From Patescibacteria group bacterium (GTDB taxonomy: Bacteria > Patescibacteriota > UBA1384 > XYA2-FULL-43-10 > CAINNR01), in contig JAQVAO010000042.1 in the NCBI GenBank assembly GCA_028690755.1, positions 1 through 5,478 on the forward strand: DNA of 5,478 nt. Direction: 5' to 3'. Both the position numbers and the translations under genes were made by a program. Positions within the stretch are counted from its first letter, which is position 1, and every line of letters begins with the position of its first letter. Below, piece by piece: positions 5,334-5,478 of the stretch. The notes under the pieces were generated by a model. The model was not told where the DNA came from. It ran no database searches and saw only the letters and a program-made list of their open reading frames with translations.

Positions 5334-5467
5334 GACAAGATTAGAATTTTGGGGCTGTAGGTCCAAAATCGCTCTGAAAAACGGGCTAAATACGGTGTTC
5401 GAATAACCATTTCGGCCATATGGCATTCCAGAGGGGAATATCGAACACAGGAGCATTCTAATCTGTC
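5334..5467. other. Structured element with nested helices after tRNA-Ser (RNA element or small inverted-repeat element)
   Basis: A closing stem pairs GACA-A-GATTAGAAT (5334-5347, one bulged A) with ATTCTAATCTGTC (5455-5467). Inside it, in order, are a hairpin TTTTGG/CCAAAA (5347-5352 with 5363-5368) and a stem GCTCTG/CAGGAGC (5371-5376 with 5448-5454, one bulge) that stacks directly on the closing stem. Next comes GTGTTCGA/TCGAACAC (5395-5402 with 5441-5448). This encloses CCAT/ATGG (5407-5410 with 5420-5423) and ATTCC/GGAAT (5425-5429 with 5435-5439). The nesting of so many perfect helices favours a folded RNA, such as a leader of a gene just past the window. The strand cannot be decided because the pairs are nearly all Watson-Crick. 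A short mobile inverted-repeat element next to the tRNA is the alternative, but no target duplication is visible. No protein gene is seen from 5329 to 5478. Confidence 0.45.
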
Positions 5468-5478
5468 CGATATCTGGT

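Noticed and set aside
5346..5402. Resemblance of GGGGCTGTAG to a tmRNA 5' end
   Set aside because: The conserved TTCGACGG segment, the tag frame and the tRNA-like 3' half are absent.

Overview
The window reads as a piece of a compact bacterial chromosome. Protein genes and one tRNA all lie on the + strand with short gaps and hairpin/T-tract terminators. The gene style (RecX tail, stand-alone PEP synthase, short membrane-anchored unknown protein, tight spacing) would fit a Patescibacteria/CPR-type genome or another uncultured lineage. No ribosomal or other marker gene is present, so this is only an inference. Base composition is patchy: the purC gene is GC-rich (35 of 60 bases G+C in 1141-1200), while ppsA (24 of 60 in 1861-1920) and the anchored-protein gene (19 of 60 in 4441-4500) are much poorer. 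The tail region 4800-5200 is GC-rich again.

Layout: (1) 1-226 is the 3' end of a recX-like gene, followed by a long imperfect hairpin. (2) 333-1510 is a purine segment. It opens with a short, interrupted reading frame that resembles the N-terminus of adenylosuccinate lyase (PurB) and continues with a complete, well-supported purC (SAICAR synthase) ending in a textbook terminator. PurB acts directly after PurC in purine synthesis, so the remnant suggests an eroded purB-purC operon. (3) 1627-4706 is a two-gene unit: phosphoenolpyruvate synthase and, overlapping its stop codon, a membrane-anchored protein of unknown function. A T-tract terminator closes it. (4) 4758-4974 has no convincing protein gene. 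It does have a near-consensus promoter, four hairpins (one a perfect 28-bp palindrome, one with CCUCCU in its loop) and an intrinsic terminator, and I propose it is a small RNA gene. (5) 4967-5207 holds a 43-codon gene for a very basic protein with its own promoter, ribosome binding site and terminator. (6) 5238-5328 is a complete tRNA-Ser (GGA) with encoded CCA. (7) 5334-5467 folds into nested helices closed by a 13-bp stem. It may be an RNA element or riboswitch-like leader of a gene beyond the window, or a small inverted-repeat element lodged behind the tRNA.

Functionally, PurC makes a purine intermediate and PEP synthase converts pyruvate to PEP at the head of gluconeogenesis. The remaining elements cannot be tied to a pathway. 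The observations most worth testing are the purB remnant, the candidate small RNA and the structured element after the tRNA.
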